Below, piece after piece: positions 17,519 to 25,783 of a stretch of DNA of 64,000 nucleotides (its first letter is position 1; each line of letters begins with the position of its first letter). Source of the stretch: Paenibacillus chitinolyticus NBRC 15660 (GTDB lineage: Bacteria; Bacillota; Bacilli; Paenibacillales; NBRC-103111); NCBI RefSeq assembly GCF_000739915.1, contig NZ_BBJT01000003.1, positions 930,001 through 994,000 on the forward strand, written 5' to 3'. A model generated the notes under the pieces. It was not told the origin of the DNA, ran no database searches, and saw nothing but the letters and a program-made list of their open reading frames with translations. The translations under genes and the position numbers were made by a program.

Positions 17519-18193
17519 TTATATGCCTTCGCCGAAATAACATTCGAGCTCGGGATAGCGGGGAACGGCCGGGTCAGCGGACCGCTCCCGTCTCCGTTTT
17601 TTAGGCTCGAAGCGAACGGCGAAGCCGAAATGTCCTTTTGCCAGCACCAGCACGCAGCCGGCGGTAACGCCAAGCACCATGACGAGCAGAGGATGGATTC
17701 CCGTCAGAAGCAGAGCCGCTATAGAACCTGCGAAGACAGTCAGCGAGGCGCCGTCGAATACCGAAGAGCGCAGCAGCTTCAATCCCGCATAAGCGATCAG
17801 AGCCAGAACCGCCATCTGAATGCCTTCCATTGCCGCAATAACTTTAGGATACTGCCTGAACGCTGAAAAGCCAATAGCGAGTATAAGCACCAGCACGAAG
17901 GTAGGCAGCATTATGCCGAGAACGGCGGCAAGCATGCCGGGAACGCTTCCGAGCTTGTAACCGATAAAAGCGGCCGCATTCACGCCCACTCCGCCGGGAG
18001 CGACTCCCGAGACCGAAATCACTTCGCCGAATTCGTCTTCGTCCAGCCAGCGGCGGCGCAGCACGATCTCCCGTTCGAGAATGGGCAGCATGGCAAACCC
18101 TCCGCCAAAAGAAACGGGCCCGATGCGGGCAAACGAACCGAATAATTGCAACAGCAGTTTCAAACGGGCAGCGGAAAATTTCAAGAGATTCAT
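17519..18193 (-). CDS. chrA: Chromate transporter, half-size CHR subunit
   Basis: About 224 residues: the CHR domain (LFGSFARIGPVSFGGGFAMLPILEREI, SGVAPGGVGVNAAAFIG) followed by a charged cytoplasmic tail rich in Lys and Arg (FEPKKRRRERSADP) absent from the partner. It is the first gene of the chrA-chrA-ROK unit. The start is uncertain: ATG 18193 has only a weak purine stretch, and 18247 has none. The two half-size proteins probably form the antiparallel heterodimer known for short-chain CHR pairs. Confidence 0.82.
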   Translation of the reverse strand: MNLLKFSAARLKLLLQLFGSFARIGPVSFGGGFAMLPILEREIVLRRRWLDEDEFGEVISVSGVAPGGVGVNAAAFIGYKLGSVPGMLAAVLGIMLPTFVLVLILAIGFSAFRQYPKVIAAMEGIQMAVLALIAYAGLKLLRSSVFDGASLTVFAGSIAALLLTGIHPLLVMVLGVTAGCVLVLAKGHFGFAVRFEPKKRRRERSADPAVPRYPELECYFGEGI

Positions 18194-18247
18194 CTTCTTT
18201 CGTGTCTGAATAAGTGGATATCTCCATTTTAAACGACTTTCTATCAT

Positions 18248-18574
18248 TTTGGAATAAACTTATGCGTATTTCTACTCATTTAGACGGATTCATCTGTTTA
18301 TTAGCCGAACTTATACTCACTTATCCTTCATTTTATATAAAAGCTGGGATTTTTAACGTCAATTCCCTTTCTTTATAAACCTAAAATCCGATCTTCATAA
18401 TAGGACTATAATTCCATATTTCGACAAAATATAAGCTTACCTGCCTTTTTTCTTGTTTCACTCCAAATTTACCGGGTAAATAAAGTTAGTTTCTAACAAC
18501 CCGTACGTCATGCGCTCAATCGCCGTTTTGAGGGGTTGAGACAGAAGATGAATAACATGAAGGAGGTTGTTTTA
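18248..18574. other. AT-rich intergenic region between divergent chrA and GDPD genes
   Basis: No gene is seen. It is markedly AT-richer than its flanks and holds the divergent promoters. A candidate for the plus strand is TTGTTT near 18451 with TAAATA about 18 nt on. No clear operator was found. Confidence 0.5.
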
Positions 18575-19579
18575 GTGAAAAAACACTTAACGGGAGTTCT
18601 GGCTCTTCTGCTTACGCTGTCGCTGCTGCCTTTCCAGCACGCATCGGCGAAAGAAGCGGAGCCTTGGACCGATCAGACCCTGATCGCTCATGCGATGGGT
18701 GGAATTTCCGGTGAAACTCTCACTAACTCATATGAGGCTTTTCTGATCAATTACGAAAAAGGTCACCGCCTGTTCGAAGTCGATCTTAACTTGACATCGG
18801 ACGGACAGCTCGCGGCACGGCACGACTGGCTCCGTTATTTGTCCGATCGTCTGCAGCCGACCCTTCCCGACAATCTTAAAGACGGACCTGTCACCTTGGA
18901 GGAATTCAAACGCCACAAAATTTTGAACAAATACACGCCTCTTGATCTCGATCTGCTGCTTCAACTGCTGGAGCAGTACCCGGACGCGTACATCGTAACC
19001 GATACGAAAAGCGAAGACCCGCAAGTCGTTCAGAAACAGTTCCAGCTTATCGTGCAAAAAGCAAAAGCGGTAAATCCGGCTCTTCTGGAACGCATTGTTC
19101 CGGAATTGTACGAAATCGACATGATCAACCAAGTGAAACAAATTTATGATTTTCCAAACTATTTCTTCTCTATCTACATGACCAGCTACTCCGAAAAAGA
19201 AATCATCTCTCTGGTGAAGAAAAATAACATCAAGGCGGTAGCGATGCCGGTCGAACGGGCTACCTCTACGATGATCGGCGGCCTGAGCAACCTGGGTGTT
19301 CCCGTCTATGTCCATACGGTGAATGAGTTGAAGGAAATCAAGAAGCTGAAAAAAATCGGCGTACACGGCTTTTACACCGATTTCCTGACTTACCGTGAGG
19401 TTGCGCCGGATTCGGCGGCCGCCAAAACACAGACCGCAGTCAAAGCGGCATCGGCCGCGCCGGCGGGCGACCAGGCAAGCAGCGTGGTACAAGCCGGGGA
19501 TAAACCCGCTGCCGGGGCGCCTAAAGAGACGCTTATGCAAAAGCTCGCTTCGCTTGTCATTCAGGTTTTTGAAAAGTAA
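18575..19579 (+). CDS. Secreted GDPD/PLC-like phosphodiesterase family protein
   Basis: A 334-residue exported protein starting at GTG 18575, which has AAGGAGG at 8 nt; ATG codons upstream overlap this site. The signal peptide ends at HASA. The TIM-barrel motif of glycerophosphodiester phosphodiesterases is present but altered: IAHAMGGISGETLTNSYEAF replaces the usual HRG..PENT, then FEVDLNLTSDGQLAARHD keeps the Glu, Asp and second His. The HR-to-HA change removes an arginine that contacts phosphate, so substrate or activity may differ. The C-terminal 60 residues are Ala/Gln/Pro-rich linker. It is a single gene with a terminator. Confidence 0.8.
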   Translation: MKKHLTGVLALLLTLSLLPFQHASAKEAEPWTDQTLIAHAMGGISGETLTNSYEAFLINYEKGHRLFEVDLNLTSDGQLAARHDWLRYLSDRLQPTLPDNLKDGPVTLEEFKRHKILNKYTPLDLDLLLQLLEQYPDAYIVTDTKSEDPQVVQKQFQLIVQKAKAVNPALLERIVPELYEIDMINQVKQIYDFPNYFFSIYMTSYSEKEIISLVKKNNIKAVAMPVERATSTMIGGLSNLGVPVYVHTVNELKEIKKLKKIGVHGFYTDFLTYREVAPDSAAAKTQTAVKAASAAPAGDQASSVVQAGDKPAAGAPKETLMQKLASLVIQVFEK

Positions 19580-19586
19580 ACGATCT

Positions 19587-19620
19587 AACGGGTTCGCTCA
19601 TCCGGCGGCCCGTTTTTTTT
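19587..19620 (+). terminator. Terminator of the GDPD-like gene
   Basis: Stem AACGGG/CCCGTT with a 16-nt loop, then an eight-T run. Confidence 0.8.
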
Positions 19621-19661
19621 GCGCCCGAAATTAATGGCCCTGCGGTAAGCCCGGAAATACA

Positions 19662-19722
19662 AAGAAACCGGATCACGAGGACCCGGTTCTTCCTATAGGA
19701 ACGGAGCGCGCTCCGTTTCTTT
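19662..19722 (-). terminator. Double hairpin after csbD
   Basis: On the minus strand, directly after csbD, ACGGAGCGCGCTCCGT forms one hairpin. A second forms from AACCGGG/CCGGTT and leads into TTTCTTTG. Together they probably terminate csbD. Confidence 0.5.
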
Positions 19723-19731
19723 CATATGTGC

Positions 19732-19965
19732 TTATATACGGCGATCGGCGTCTGCGGGGGCTTCGTCACGGTAGCTGCTGGACCAGCGGTGATATTCGTC
19801 CTCCGCGGCATCCTTCGTATGCCCGTAACGCTCTTGAAGCTTGCCTACAAGTTTGTCTTTCTCACCGTTAATAACATCCATATCGTCGTCCGTGAGCTTA
19901 CCCCACTGTTTTTGCGCTTCCCCTTTGAGCTGTTTCCATTTTCCTTTGAATACGTTGCTGTCCAT
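19732..19965 (-). CDS. csbD: CsbD family stress protein
   Basis: A 77-residue hydrophilic protein with the family pattern FKGKWKQLKGEAQKQWGKLTDDDMDVINGEKDKLVGKLQERYG, expected to form a small helical bundle. In Bacillus csbD is a general-stress gene; the biochemical role is unknown. The start has AAGGAG upstream with about 10-nt spacing. The C-terminal tail is extended and acidic. Confidence 0.9.
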   Translation of the reverse strand: MDSNVFKGKWKQLKGEAQKQWGKLTDDDMDVINGEKDKLVGKLQERYGHTKDAAEDEYHRWSSSYRDEAPADADRRI

Positions 19966-20074
19966 GGTATCTCATCTCCTTAGAGGGTTATTGGTTATCT
20001 CTACAATTCTTACTTACCCGGCAAGGTGCTTGATGAAACCCCGGAGCCCATCCTACAAGAGGCTTCGCATCCAA

Positions 20075-20117
20075 ATCAAAAGAGCCGACTCTCTTGGAAT
20101 CCAAGCAGCTGTCGGCT
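20075..20117 (-). terminator. Terminator of the HD-domain gene
   Basis: Outer stem AGCCGAC/GTCGGCT and inner stem CTTGG/CCAAG, followed on the minus strand by CTTTTG. Confidence 0.65.
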
Positions 20118-20263
20118 ATCTTTATTACATCACACTTCCTCCCGCTGCGGCAGGGGGAAATTTTTACAGAAAGGGGTACAAATATCCACTTAAACAGGGC
20201 GCTTCGCTGTTACCTTGTGTGAGCGTCATTCCGTTCAACGTCTACCGCTCTCGCCTGCCGAAA

Positions 20264-20932
20264 TTACAGGCCACTTCCATTTCCCAGATTCCATTCGGAA
20301 TAAAACCGCACCAGATACTGCTCCATAAACTCATGCCGTTCCTCGGCCAGCTGCCTGCCGGTCTCCGTGTTCATCAGCTCTTTAAGCTTGAGAAGCTTCT
20401 CGTAAAAATGATTGATCGCAGTGCTCTTGCCTTCCCGGTACTGTTCCGCCGTCATTTCAGAACGCGGTTCGAGCTGCGGATCATAAATCAGGCTTCCCCG
20501 CGCCCCCGCGTAAACGAATGTCCGCGCTATGCCGATGGCTCCGATCGCATCGATCCGGTCCGCATCCTGGACGATCCTGCCCTCAAGTGTGCTCATCTTG
20601 GTGCCCGTGCCGCCCTGAAAAGACAAGGTTCCGATGATGTCCAGGATATGCCGGATCGTTTCGCCGGGCACCTCGTTGTCCGCCAGCCACTCGGCGAGTT
20701 TCTCCGTTTCCCTCTTCTTGTCGTCCACCAGTTTCTCGTCAACCAGATCATGCAGTAAAGCAGCCATTTCACAGACAAACTCGTCTGCATTCTCCTTCTT
20801 TGCGATAAGCTTGGCCAGACGCGTTACACGGTGAATATGCCACCAGTCGTGCCCGGTCGGTTCGTCCTTCAGCTTTTCCCCTGCCAATTGATACGCTTTC
20901 TCCAAAACAGTCTGTGGTTCCATAGCATACAA
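20264..20932 (-). CDS. HD-domain phosphohydrolase (YpgQ/YedJ-like)
   Basis: A 222-residue metal-dependent hydrolase. Motifs HDWWHIHRV, ALLHDLVDEK and VQDADRIDAIGAIGIARTF supply the H...HD...D metal ligands and match the YedJ/YpgQ subgroup, which includes nucleotide (pyro)phosphohydrolases. Two ATGs nine bases apart (20932 and 20923) can both use the AAAAAGGA site; the first is reported. It is a single gene with a terminator. The substrate is not established. Confidence 0.85.
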   Translation of the reverse strand: MYAMEPQTVLEKAYQLAGEKLKDEPTGHDWWHIHRVTRLAKLIAKKENADEFVCEMAALLHDLVDEKLVDDKKRETEKLAEWLADNEVPGETIRHILDIIGTLSFQGGTGTKMSTLEGRIVQDADRIDAIGAIGIARTFVYAGARGSLIYDPQLEPRSEMTAEQYREGKSTAINHFYEKLLKLKELMNTETGRQLAEERHEFMEQYLVRFYSEWNLGNGSGL

Positions 20933-21016
20933 TCCTTTTTAAATAATAATTGTGGAAAGAACGCCTCGATTTTGCCCCGGTTTGCTTCTGATATGCAGCG
21001 GGTCCAATCTCCGGAC

Positions 21017-21053
21017 AAAAAAAAGTGTACTCCCCGGAATTGCGAGAGTACCA
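21017..21053 (-). terminator. Orphan terminator-like hairpin upstream of the HD gene
   Basis: On the minus strand GGTACTC...GAGTAC is followed by ACTTTTTTTTG. It lies about 85 nt upstream of the HD gene start with no gene ending here. It could end a short transcript or attenuate the HD gene. The rest of 20933-21190 holds no gene; TGTAAT at about 21098 is a possible -10. Confidence 0.5.
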
Positions 21054-21185
21054 GAACGTGTGGAGTGTGAAATTGAAGCTGACCCGTACCCTTATTACAC
21101 CATAAATAGACAAAGTTCATAAGGGATAAATTCGGCGAATAAAGGGCACAATTGTCTACTCTTTACTTGGAATTGACTTTTCTCA

Positions 21186-21225
21186 GCAAAAATACCGCAT
21201 ACGGCTTCAGCCTGTATGCGGTATT
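21186..21225 (-). terminator. Terminator of the ptsH-to-aldolase cluster
   Basis: Perfect 12-bp stem AATACCGCATAC with an 11-nt loop, followed on the minus strand by TTTTTGC. It is 20 nt beyond the aldolase stop and closes the block that begins at ptsH. Confidence 0.9.
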
Positions 21226-21244
21226 GAGCTTTTTACAGCGTCTA

Positions 21245-21964
21245 TTATGAAATAGCGCGCATCAATTCCTTCACATCTTCAATGCGTGTCAAGCCGGTTG
21301 CGGAATCGATAATCGACGTGTACACGTGAGGAATGATGATTTCCGCACCGTTCTCCGCACAAACTTCCACGACTTTGCCGATGGTATCGATGTCGATGCC
21401 GCCGGTCGGTTCGAAAATTTTGATTCCCTGCGCGACGGAGGCTTTTACCATTGCCGCCAGCTCGTCCAAATGATCCGTCCCGCCGATCGGATAGAACTTG
21501 ACGGAATGAATGCCGATTTCAGCGAGCATGGCTGCTGCCGCTTCACAAGAAATCGTGTCGTTTTCAAAAGAAACGCTGGTCGGTCCCGTGGCGATTCTTA
21601 CTTGACCGGCCGTTCCGCTTGGCGTGATCAGGGCGTTCACGAGCGTATCCTCACTGCCAACCGCGCGCATAGCTCCGAGCGTGTAGCCCGCAGCCGGGAA
21701 AACCTGGTTGACGTGAGCCGGTTTCGTGCGGACGGAAACGTCCACAACCTTGCTCCACATCGCCGGATCGCCGGCGCCGAGACCTACGGAAACCGGCACG
21801 CCTGCGGCTTGAAACTCTTCTACGGTTTTAACCGCTTCGTCCACGGAAGGGAAGTTCTTAACCATCAGGCCCACATATACGCGACCTTCCGCCGCTTCTA
21901 CGATCTGCTTGGCGTTTTCAGCCGTTTTCGCTAATACGTTTAATTTAATCGTCGGTTGTGCCAT
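21245..21964 (-). CDS. dgaF: KDPG-type aldolase (DgaF-like)
   Basis: A 239-residue TIM-barrel aldolase of the family represented by Salmonella DgaF, which cleaves 2-keto-3-deoxy-6-phosphogluconate to pyruvate and glyceraldehyde 3-phosphate. The Schiff-base lysine is likely K156 in SVKFYPIGGTDHLDEL, and IFEPTGGIDIDTIGKVV fits the phosphate-binding end. This family (TIGR03581, EF_0839/AHA_3917) is a member of a conserved cassette of mostly unknown proteins. It is the last gene of the cluster, 40 nt after the ammonia lyase, and starts behind AAAGGAGATGG. Confidence 0.85.
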   Translation of the reverse strand: MAQPTIKLNVLAKTAENAKQIVEAAEGRVYVGLMVKNFPSVDEAVKTVEEFQAAGVPVSVGLGAGDPAMWSKVVDVSVRTKPAHVNQVFPAAGYTLGAMRAVGSEDTLVNALITPSGTAGQVRIATGPTSVSFENDTISCEAAAAMLAEIGIHSVKFYPIGGTDHLDELAAMVKASVAQGIKIFEPTGGIDIDTIGKVVEVCAENGAEIIIPHVYTSIIDSATGLTRIEDVKELMRAIS

Positions 21965-22004
21965 TTCTCTCCATCTCCTTTATCTTTAAGGGGGTTTTTA
22001 AAGA

Positions 22005-23105
22005 CTAGGCTTGCAGAATTTCTTTGATTCTCTGCGCGATCACGCGCTCCTGGCCTTCCAGCAGAGGACGCGGGTCCACGCTGATGATTCCGAGGTTGGA
22101 GTAATGATTGCGCGTGTACACGGCCGGACTGCCGGATTCGAGCTCCTTAATGAGCTCGTAGGCGGTTTTGCCGGCGGCTTTCGCGTCAATGGTGAGCTGC
22201 GCGCGGTAGATGGCGCGTCCGGCTTCGTCCTGAGTGATAGCACCCTTCACGCCGGGAACGTCTTTCAGCTCCGCGATGAGCCATTCCATGCGCTCACGCT
22301 GCTGCTGGGACTCGTCCGGGCGGTTGTCGTAACGGCGAAGCGCCGTCAGGAGGCCGATGATGCCCTCCTTGCCGATCTTCATCGGACGGCCGACGCCTTT
22401 GTACTGCGCCCGGCAGGCAACCATCAGGTCCGCGCGTCCGCAGATGAAGCCGGACGTCGGGCCTTCAAGGGCTTTGCCGCCGCTGTACACGACGATCTCC
22501 ACGCCCATCGCGACGTACTTGCGGAAGTCTTCTTCGGCGGCCGCGTCCACGATAAGCGGAATGCCTTTGTCCTTGGCGATGGCCGCCATCGTTTCGATGG
22601 ACTGCATGCCCTTCTGCACCGCGTGGTGAGACTTCACATACAGCAGGGCGGCGGTTTTGTCCGTGACCGCTTCCGCGATGTGGTCTTTCTCCACGTGGTT
22701 GGCTTGGCCAACCTCGACGACTTTGCCGCCGCCGATAGCGATCATCTGCGGAATGGACGCTCCGAAATGGACGGAGTGGCCTTTCTGGATGATGATCTCG
22801 TTGCGGAGGCCGTCGGTGAGCGGAATACGCTCGATCAGCGACAGGCTCGTGCCTGCGATGACGGCCGCGACCGAAATCGCGATGCCTCCGGCCGCGCCCG
22901 TGGTCGGACAGCCGTCTTCGGCGCCCGTCACTTCGGCGATGACCTTGCCGGCCTGCACCATCAGTTCGCTGATGTCCACGTAGTCCATTGCCGCCTCGGC
23001 AACCGCCGCCGCCACATCTTTGTGGACGGCGCTGGCACCGAGAGCGGTCATTTTGCCGCTTGCATTGATGACTTGCTTACAACCGTAACGCTCAAAAATA
23101 CTCAT
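22005..23105 (-). CDS. dgaE: PLP-dependent D-glucosaminate-6-phosphate ammonia lyase-like (DgaE family)
   Basis: A 366-residue fold-type I PLP enzyme related to DgaE and to SelA-like proteins. K211 in VYSGGKALEGPTSGF is the predicted PLP lysine, with D187 in PLIVDAAAEEDF as the ring-nitrogen partner. DgaE removes ammonia and water from 2-amino-2-deoxy-gluconate 6-phosphate to give KDPG, exactly the substrate of the next enzyme. The start follows AGAGGAGAGAGACC. The acting substrate here is inferred from the pair; a stereoisomer is equally possible. Confidence 0.85.
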   Translation of the reverse strand: MSIFERYGCKQVINASGKMTALGASAVHKDVAAAVAEAAMDYVDISELMVQAGKVIAEVTGAEDGCPTTGAAGGIAISVAAVIAGTSLSLIERIPLTDGLRNEIIIQKGHSVHFGASIPQMIAIGGGKVVEVGQANHVEKDHIAEAVTDKTAALLYVKSHHAVQKGMQSIETMAAIAKDKGIPLIVDAAAEEDFRKYVAMGVEIVVYSGGKALEGPTSGFICGRADLMVACRAQYKGVGRPMKIGKEGIIGLLTALRRYDNRPDESQQQRERMEWLIAELKDVPGVKGAITQDEAGRAIYRAQLTIDAKAAGKTAYELIKELESGSPAVYTRNHYSNLGIISVDPRPLLEGQERVIAQRIKEILQA

Positions 23106-23181
23106 GGTCTCTCTCCTCTATCCTTGATTTGAATCCATGGTATGAACATCTTGTCGTGCAGAGCTCTTTCGCCAATCTCGC

Positions 23182-23832
23182 TTATTTCGTTACGATCGGG
23201 AAGATCGCGCCGAGGATCATGGCTCCGATAATCGCGCCGCCGGCGATCGGCTTTTTGTAATAGTAGAAAATAGCTGCGCCGATAGTTGCGCCGATCCCGA
23301 CCGGAATGGAAGCCATAACGGCGGAAATGACAATCAGCGGGCCCAGATAACGCCCGGAGGCGTTCCCCGCACCCATCATGACATCTGCTCCGAACGTCGA
23401 ATTCGAGGCGTTGATCGTAAATTTACGAATCAGGATGATGACTGCACCGACGGCTACGCCCAGTACGGCGCCTGTCAGAAGAGCCAGCGGGAAGTTCGTG
23501 AGCGGTGCCGTCATACCCGCGCCGAGCATAAGAGCCGGCACACCGATGCCGATTCCGGTTTGAAGCGAGCCGCCGATGTCGAGGATACCGACCAGAGGGG
23601 CCTCGAGAATACGGGCGAACAGGAAGCTTGCGCCGAATGCCGCTGCGGCCCCGTAGCTGCCGCCCTTCAGACCGGCTTCCAGCATGGCGACGATTGCGAT
23701 ATCGTTAAAAGCGCCTACATGATATACATAGTATAAGTGAGTTCCGGCGAAAATCCCAGAGGAAAGACAGGCGACGAACAAAACAAATGCCCACTCGGAA
23801 TACCAGAAGCCTCTTTGCAAGTTGTTTTCCAT
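23182..23832 (-). CDS. DUF4310 membrane protein, putative transporter subunit
   Basis: A 216-residue protein with about six hydrophobic segments and many glycine-rich helices (LKGGSYGAAAAFGASFLFARI, GIGIGVPALMLGAGM, GADVMMGAGNASGRYLGPL). It belongs to DUF4310 (EF_0833-type), always found beside DUF4311, DUF4312 and SFCGS proteins. Its start lies one base after the DUF4311 stop, so the two are translationally coupled and probably form one membrane complex. No known transporter motif is present. Transport is inferred from topology and context. Confidence 0.8.
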   Translation of the reverse strand: MENNLQRGFWYSEWAFVLFVACLSSGIFAGTHLYYVYHVGAFNDIAIVAMLEAGLKGGSYGAAAAFGASFLFARILEAPLVGILDIGGSLQTGIGIGVPALMLGAGMTAPLTNFPLALLTGAVLGVAVGAVIILIRKFTINASNSTFGADVMMGAGNASGRYLGPLIVISAVMASIPVGIGATIGAAIFYYYKKPIAGGAIIGAMILGAIFPIVTK

Positions 23833-23833
23833 G

Positions 23834-24619
23834 TTATTTCACCACCGATCCGAAGAATGCGTGCAGGTCGATAAGCCACTGCGGCGTTGTCAGGCTCATG
23901 CTCTTAAGAAGCGCCACGTCAAACGCGCGGAAGAAGCCGCTGAAGATGAACAGCAGGATAACGGCAACGAGCATGGTCTTCGTAATCCGGTTCCAGCCGC
24001 TGTCGTCTACGCCTTTACCGATCAAAATCCCCAGCACGATACCCGGCACGGCGTTGCCCATGACGAGATGGGAGAAACCGCCGAGCATGGTCGCCCATAC
24101 GCCGGTCCGTTTGCCCGCATCCATGGCTGCGGTCCAGAATACGATCGGCATGATCGGATTGATCAGCCAGTTCGCGGCCGGGACAAGTACCTTCGTCGCC
24201 ACGGATTGCAGCGAAGCCGGAATTGCGGCGGCTGTCGAGTTCAGTAGCGCGACAACTACCGCGCCGATAATCGCGCCGGTCCAAGCCATTTTACGCGGAT
24301 CGTGGAGAGTTTCTTCCAGCTTTTTGTTGCGGGAAAGCAGCGCAGCGGCCGACCAGTGCGGAATGATCCGATGGTCGACGTCCTGGGTCAGGGCGCCTGC
24401 GCCCACGACGGATGCCCAGGCGTTGAACAGGAAGCCGAGGCCGAACGAAAAGTGAGCGACGGCGTCGCCTTCACAGGCGTTCAACTCGCCGAAAGTGCGG
24501 AATGCGCCCATTCCCTGCACGTTCGGTGCGTGGAACATCCGCGCTGCGCCGGCTCCGACCCCGAAACCGACCAGGAGTCCGATAATAATGGACTCAAATA
24601 CGATCATCAATGTATTCAT
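23834..24619 (-). CDS. DUF4311 membrane protein, putative transporter subunit
   Basis: A 261-residue protein with about seven hydrophobic segments. Notable features are an N-terminal glycine-rich helix (IGLLVGFGVGAGAARMFHAP), a conserved polar stretch FRTFGELNACEGDAVAHFSFGLGFLFNAWASV, and NWLINPIMPIVFWTAAMDAG. The polar loop with Glu, Asp, His and Cys in a membrane protein would suit substrate binding or phosphoryl handling. It belongs to DUF4311 (EF_0832-type). The start has GGGGGATACAC. A 77-nt gap separates it from DUF4312. Confidence 0.8.
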   Translation of the reverse strand: MNTLMIVFESIIIGLLVGFGVGAGAARMFHAPNVQGMGAFRTFGELNACEGDAVAHFSFGLGFLFNAWASVVGAGALTQDVDHRIIPHWSAAALLSRNKKLEETLHDPRKMAWTGAIIGAVVVALLNSTAAAIPASLQSVATKVLVPAANWLINPIMPIVFWTAAMDAGKRTGVWATMLGGFSHLVMGNAVPGIVLGILIGKGVDDSGWNRITKTMLVAVILLFIFSGFFRAFDVALLKSMSLTTPQWLIDLHAFFGSVVK

Positions 24620-24696
24620 GTGTATCCCCCAAAACTTCAGTATACAGGTGGTCTCCAGTTCTCTCTATCCTCACACAACACAGCTGCCCCGGCAGC

Positions 24697-25035
24697 TCAG
24701 CGCATATGAAGCAGACGCTGATACTTGCTAAGGTTCTCTTTATTTTCTGTAAATTCCACTTCCGAAAGGTTTACATATTTCAGTTTGACCGTTATTCGCA
24801 GAGTCACCTCGTAACGAGTTCTCGTCCGCGGAAATAAGAATCCGAGAAACTTCTCACGGTATTGCGTCAAATGGGCCGAAACGACTTCCACATCCTGAGG
24901 CTCGATTTGCAGAAGAACATCTGACGTCTCCTTCGAAATTTGGCTTTTCATGCGGGTCAGAGCCTGTTGAAAAGCTCCCTGCTTGGTTTCCGACATCCCG
25001 CTTACGACGAGTGTTAACGGCTTTTCCTGAAACAT
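24697..25035 (-). CDS. DUF4312 protein
   Basis: A 112-residue soluble protein with a predicted alternating beta-alpha layout (LTLVVSGMSETKQGAFQQALTRMK, then EVTLRITVKLKYVNLSEVEF). It belongs to DUF4312 (EF_0831-type), of unknown function, restricted to this cassette. It begins behind GGGAGGTAAACC, 3 nt after the SFCGS stop. Cytoplasmic partner of the DUF4310/4311 membrane pair is the simplest reading. Confidence 0.78.
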   Translation of the reverse strand: MFQEKPLTLVVSGMSETKQGAFQQALTRMKSQISKETSDVLLQIEPQDVEVVSAHLTQYREKFLGFLFPRTRTRYEVTLRITVKLKYVNLSEVEFTENKENLSKYQRLLHMR

Positions 25036-25038
25036 GGT

Positions 25039-25404
25039 TTACCTCCCGTTTTTCTTGATATATTCTTCGGTTAGACGGCGGCCGAGTTCTTCGACATCCA
25101 TGAAACCGAACCCAAGAACTTTTTTACCTTCGCGTATCGCCGTAACGCCCGCATCAATGGAACGCATGCCGAATTCCATCGGATATTTATATTTGGTATT
25201 CGCCGTAACCGCACCCGCTCCGCCGCTTCCGCAGAAGGAAATGCCGAAATCCGCGTTTTCCTTGTTCATCACGTCGCCGAGCTTCATGTCAGCGCCTACG
25301 CCCGGAATCACAATCGCAACGCCTCCCGCTGCCTCTACCCCTTTTGCCACGTTCTGGCCTTTGCCGAGACGGTCACCGATAACTACTTTCACTTTGTTTT
25401 CCAT
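25039..25404 (-). CDS. SFCGS-family glycine-rich protein
   Basis: A 121-residue soluble protein. The family motif GISFCGSGGAGAVTANTKY puts Cys58 in a glycine-rich turn after a beta strand. This recalls the phosphocysteine loop of PTS EIIB domains (C-G-x-G), although overall similarity to EIIB cannot be shown by eye. It is EF_0830-type in the conserved cassette. The start follows GAGGAGTGAAAGTTC. A phosphocarrier role is my inference. Confidence 0.8.
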   Translation of the reverse strand: MENKVKVVIGDRLGKGQNVAKGVEAAGGVAIVIPGVGADMKLGDVMNKENADFGISFCGSGGAGAVTANTKYKYPMEFGMRSIDAGVTAIREGKKVLGFGFMDVEELGRRLTEEYIKKNGR

Positions 25405-25417
25405 GAACTTTCACTCC

Positions 25418-25783
25418 TCAAAGGTTAGTTTTCGCCGCTTCGAAATGAACAGCCAGGAAGAATACCTCGGCGTCATCCAGTTTCCTTTGCGGCGGCATGT
25501 TGTAGCCGGCGAACAAGCGCTTGCTGAGATCTATGGACTCCGCGCTGATCTCCTCGAACATCTCGGGCTCGATTTCCGGCAAATATTCGTCCTGATCGAC
25601 TCTTCTCAGGAAAGCGAGAAGATGAATGCCGATAATGACGGCTTTCGTATGCGGTATACTAAGCCCGATCTCTTGCGACATCGGACGAAGTTTCGTTAGC
25701 AGGTCTTTCACCGCTTCGAGCTTTTCGGGAGAAGCTTCCGTTTTTTGCGGAATTTCTTCCAGGACTTCATTTATGTTGTACAT
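25418..25783 (-). CDS. Stand-alone PRD-domain protein
   Basis: A 121-residue protein that is essentially one PTS regulation domain; it lacks a DNA- or RNA-binding module. Candidate phosphorylated histidines are in IPHTKAVIIGIHLLAF and FFLAVHFEAA. It is EF_0829-type (TIGR03582). The start overlaps the amidohydrolase gene by 17 nt. It may sense HPr or transporter phosphorylation and modulate the large PRD regulator encoded two genes upstream. Confidence 0.82.
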   Translation of the reverse strand: MYNINEVLEEIPQKTEASPEKLEAVKDLLTKLRPMSQEIGLSIPHTKAVIIGIHLLAFLRRVDQDEYLPEIEPEMFEEISAESIDLSKRLFAGYNMPPQRKLDDAEVFFLAVHFEAAKTNL

